Source of the DNA: Flaccisagitta enflata
Taxonomy: Eukaryota; Chaetognatha; Sagittoidea; Aphragmophora
Assembly: GCA_965153355.1 (NCBI GenBank)
Contig: OZ231126.1
Span: 10,664,001 to 10,728,000 of the forward strand
Direction of reading: 5' to 3'
DNA length: 64,000 nucleotides
Translations under genes and position numbers: made by a program
Notes under the pieces: generated by a model
Seen by the model: the letters and a program-made list of their open reading frames with translations, nothing else
Told to the model about the DNA's origin: nothing
The model's database searches: none
Shown: positions 62,510-64,000 of the stretch, one piece after another
Layout of the letters: the number at the start of each line of letters is the position of its first letter
How positions within the stretch are numbered: position 1 is the stretch's first letter

Positions 62510-62582
62510 TGCTTCAGATGAGATTCGAACTCACAATCTTTGTCTTATAAGAACAACGCGTTGCCAATTACGCCACTGAAGC
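62510..62582 (-). tRNA. tRNA-Ile (anticodon UAU), no intron
   Basis: A 73-nt gene. The acceptor stem GCTTCAG/CTGAAGC has 7 bp, the D stem GCGT/ACGC with loop AATTGGCA, the anticodon stem TTGTT/GACAA with loop CTTATAA (anticodon TAT), a 5-nt variable region, the T stem GTGAG/CTCAT with loop TTCGAAT, and discriminator A. The A box TGGCGTAATTGG fits consensus; the B box AGTTCGAATCT departs at its ends. A T6 terminator follows. Confidence 0.92.
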
Positions 62583-62804
62583 TGACTAGTTGAAAATATC
62601 AATCATTATCAATCCGACGAAATCTTCTTAGAAGTAAAAAGATTTTCCCGTTATCAAGAAGAGACCTCGACAATCTTTTCCATTTTCCGGCTTGACTGAA
62701 AAGAAAAGGGGAAGAATAGGAAAAAAGAAAAAGAAAAAGAATTGGTTCATGTGGACGGGGAAGGATAGAAAAGAGCAAAGGAACGGCTCGTGTTCTATTT
62801 ACAT

Positions 62805-62808
<4 letters not shown>

Positions 62809-62870
<62 letters not shown>
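62809..62870. repeat. (CT)n microsatellite
   Basis: About 62 bp of CT. Confidence 0.95.
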
Positions 62871-62873
<3 letters not shown>

Positions 62874-63062
62874 CAACATATTATTCTAGAAAGTGAAAAC
62901 ATTTATCACGCTCTTTCGGCTCTGTTTATCTATCTCTATCTACGAGGCCAAATGATACGCGAAATGTTGACAGACCGCGAGAGTGAGGCGGAATGACCCG
63001 CGAAATGTTCACAAACCGCGAGAAGGCATTGGTAGTCCTATTAGTAAATTCTTATCTACTGA

Positions 63063-63880
63063 TGCAGATCCTGGATACTAAATACTTTATTCCCTTTTAT
63101 TCGATAAGTTCTTTTTATTTCATATAATGGTGGGACAAAAGACTTATAGGTGACAAGGACAGGTTAATTAGGTCTGTTTTATGCTTCACCAAGATCAAAG
63201 AGAGTAAAAGGAATGACCTTTTACGGGTTTCAACTAATTCATTAAAGATGGAAATGCAGATACTGGATACTGGATACTGGATACTGGATACTGGATACTT
63301 TATTCTTTCTTATGAGATAAAACTTTTTTTATATCATTTAATGGTGTGATAAAAGACTCTTAGGTGACAGGGACATGTTAATCAGGCCTGTTTTGTACTT
63401 CAGTAAGATCAAATAGAGTGAAAGGAATGACCTTTTACTGGTTTCAACAAATTTATCAAAGATGGTAATGCAGATACTGGATACTGGATACTGGATACTG
63501 GACACTTAATCCTTTCTTTTTAGATAAAACTGTTTTATATCATATAATGGTGTGATAAAAGACTTGTAGGTGACATGGACATGTTAATCAGGCCTGTTTT
63601 GTGCTTCAGTAAGATAACTTAGAGTAAAAGGACTGAGCTTTTACCGGTTTCAACTAATTCAATAAAGACGGTGATGCAGATACTGGATACTGGATACTGG
63701 ATACTGGATACTGGATACTGGATAATCTATTCTTTCTATATAGATAAGACTTTTTTTTCATAAAGTAGTGTGACAAAAGACATTTAGGTGACATAGACAT
63801 GTTAATTAGGCCTGTTTTGTGCTTCAGCAAGATTAAAGAGAGTGAAAGGTTAAAGATGACGATGCAGATCCTGGATACTA
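63063..63880. repeat. Tandem repeat of about 188-214 bp with internal GGATACT array
   Basis: The word TGCAGAT(A/C)CTGGATACT recurs at 63063, 63255, 63469, 63675 and 63863. Each unit starts with a variable number of GGATACT heptamers, which explains the variable spacing. Shared downstream text includes GGTGACA-GGACA-GTTAAT. Confidence 0.9.
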
Positions 63881-64000
63881 AGGCCTTGCGCATGGCATTT
63901 TTTTCCACGGTTTCGGTTCGGGTTCGGAATACCTCAAAACCTTTCCTCGGGTTTATAACGGGTTTGCATTGGTTTTCTAAGTAAATATAGTGATGAAAGG

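Overview
The window is nuclear DNA of an animal. The evidence is (i) genes split by GT-AG introns whose reading phases agree across exons, (ii) the C-terminal exons of a polycystin-2 (PKD2) channel, (iii) an intron-less tRNA-Ile(UAU) with internal Pol III boxes and a T-run terminator, and (iv) non-LTR retrotransposons of the R4/Dong and CR1/L2 types with many cut-and-paste and Helentron-like relics. Very long (GA)n/(CT)n runs and dozens of minisatellites suggest a repeat-rich invertebrate. The lineage cannot be fixed from the sequence.

Layout. 1-13.8 kb: three terminal exons of a PKD2 orthologue (+), separated by introns holding a 71-bp minisatellite, a 21-bp minisatellite, a 2.9-kb terminal-inverted-repeat transposon with a proven 4-bp target duplication, and about 0.9 kb of GAAA repeat. 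13.8-22.7 kb: a transposon graveyard with two hAT-type elements (8-bp duplications), one element with a 9-bp duplication, an inverted-repeat element carrying a 21-bp array, and three Helentron-like elements. 23-24.4 kb: an 81-bp minisatellite that ends in the same 26-bp module as the array at the window start. 24.5-30.3 kb: a 5.8-kb block bounded by 282-bp direct repeats, holding a 488-codon low-complexity ORF (-) and a duplicated NLS-like coding segment. 30.5-32.3 kb: a 375-bp satellite. 33.5-37.4 kb: an R4/Dong-like element inserted in a (TC)n microsatellite. 39.3-42.2 kb: one Helentron-like element nested inside another.

43.9-61.7 kb is the gene-rich part. It holds a minus-strand disordered-protein gene (five exons found) with transposons in its large intron, a nearly intact CR1/L2-like element (-), and three plus-strand spliced genes: a Lys-rich protein, a protein of about 1,265 residues in seven exons starting only 38 bp after the previous stop codon, and a 513-residue mucin-like type I membrane protein. 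I recognise none of these four families. The cluster's compactness against the bloated surroundings is the most interesting feature. The end of the window has the tRNA gene and a tandem repeat of about 205 bp.

Genes working together: only proximity links the three plus-strand genes. No shared pathway can be read from the sequence. Exon models were built by hand from splice signals and phase, so exon boundaries are predictions.
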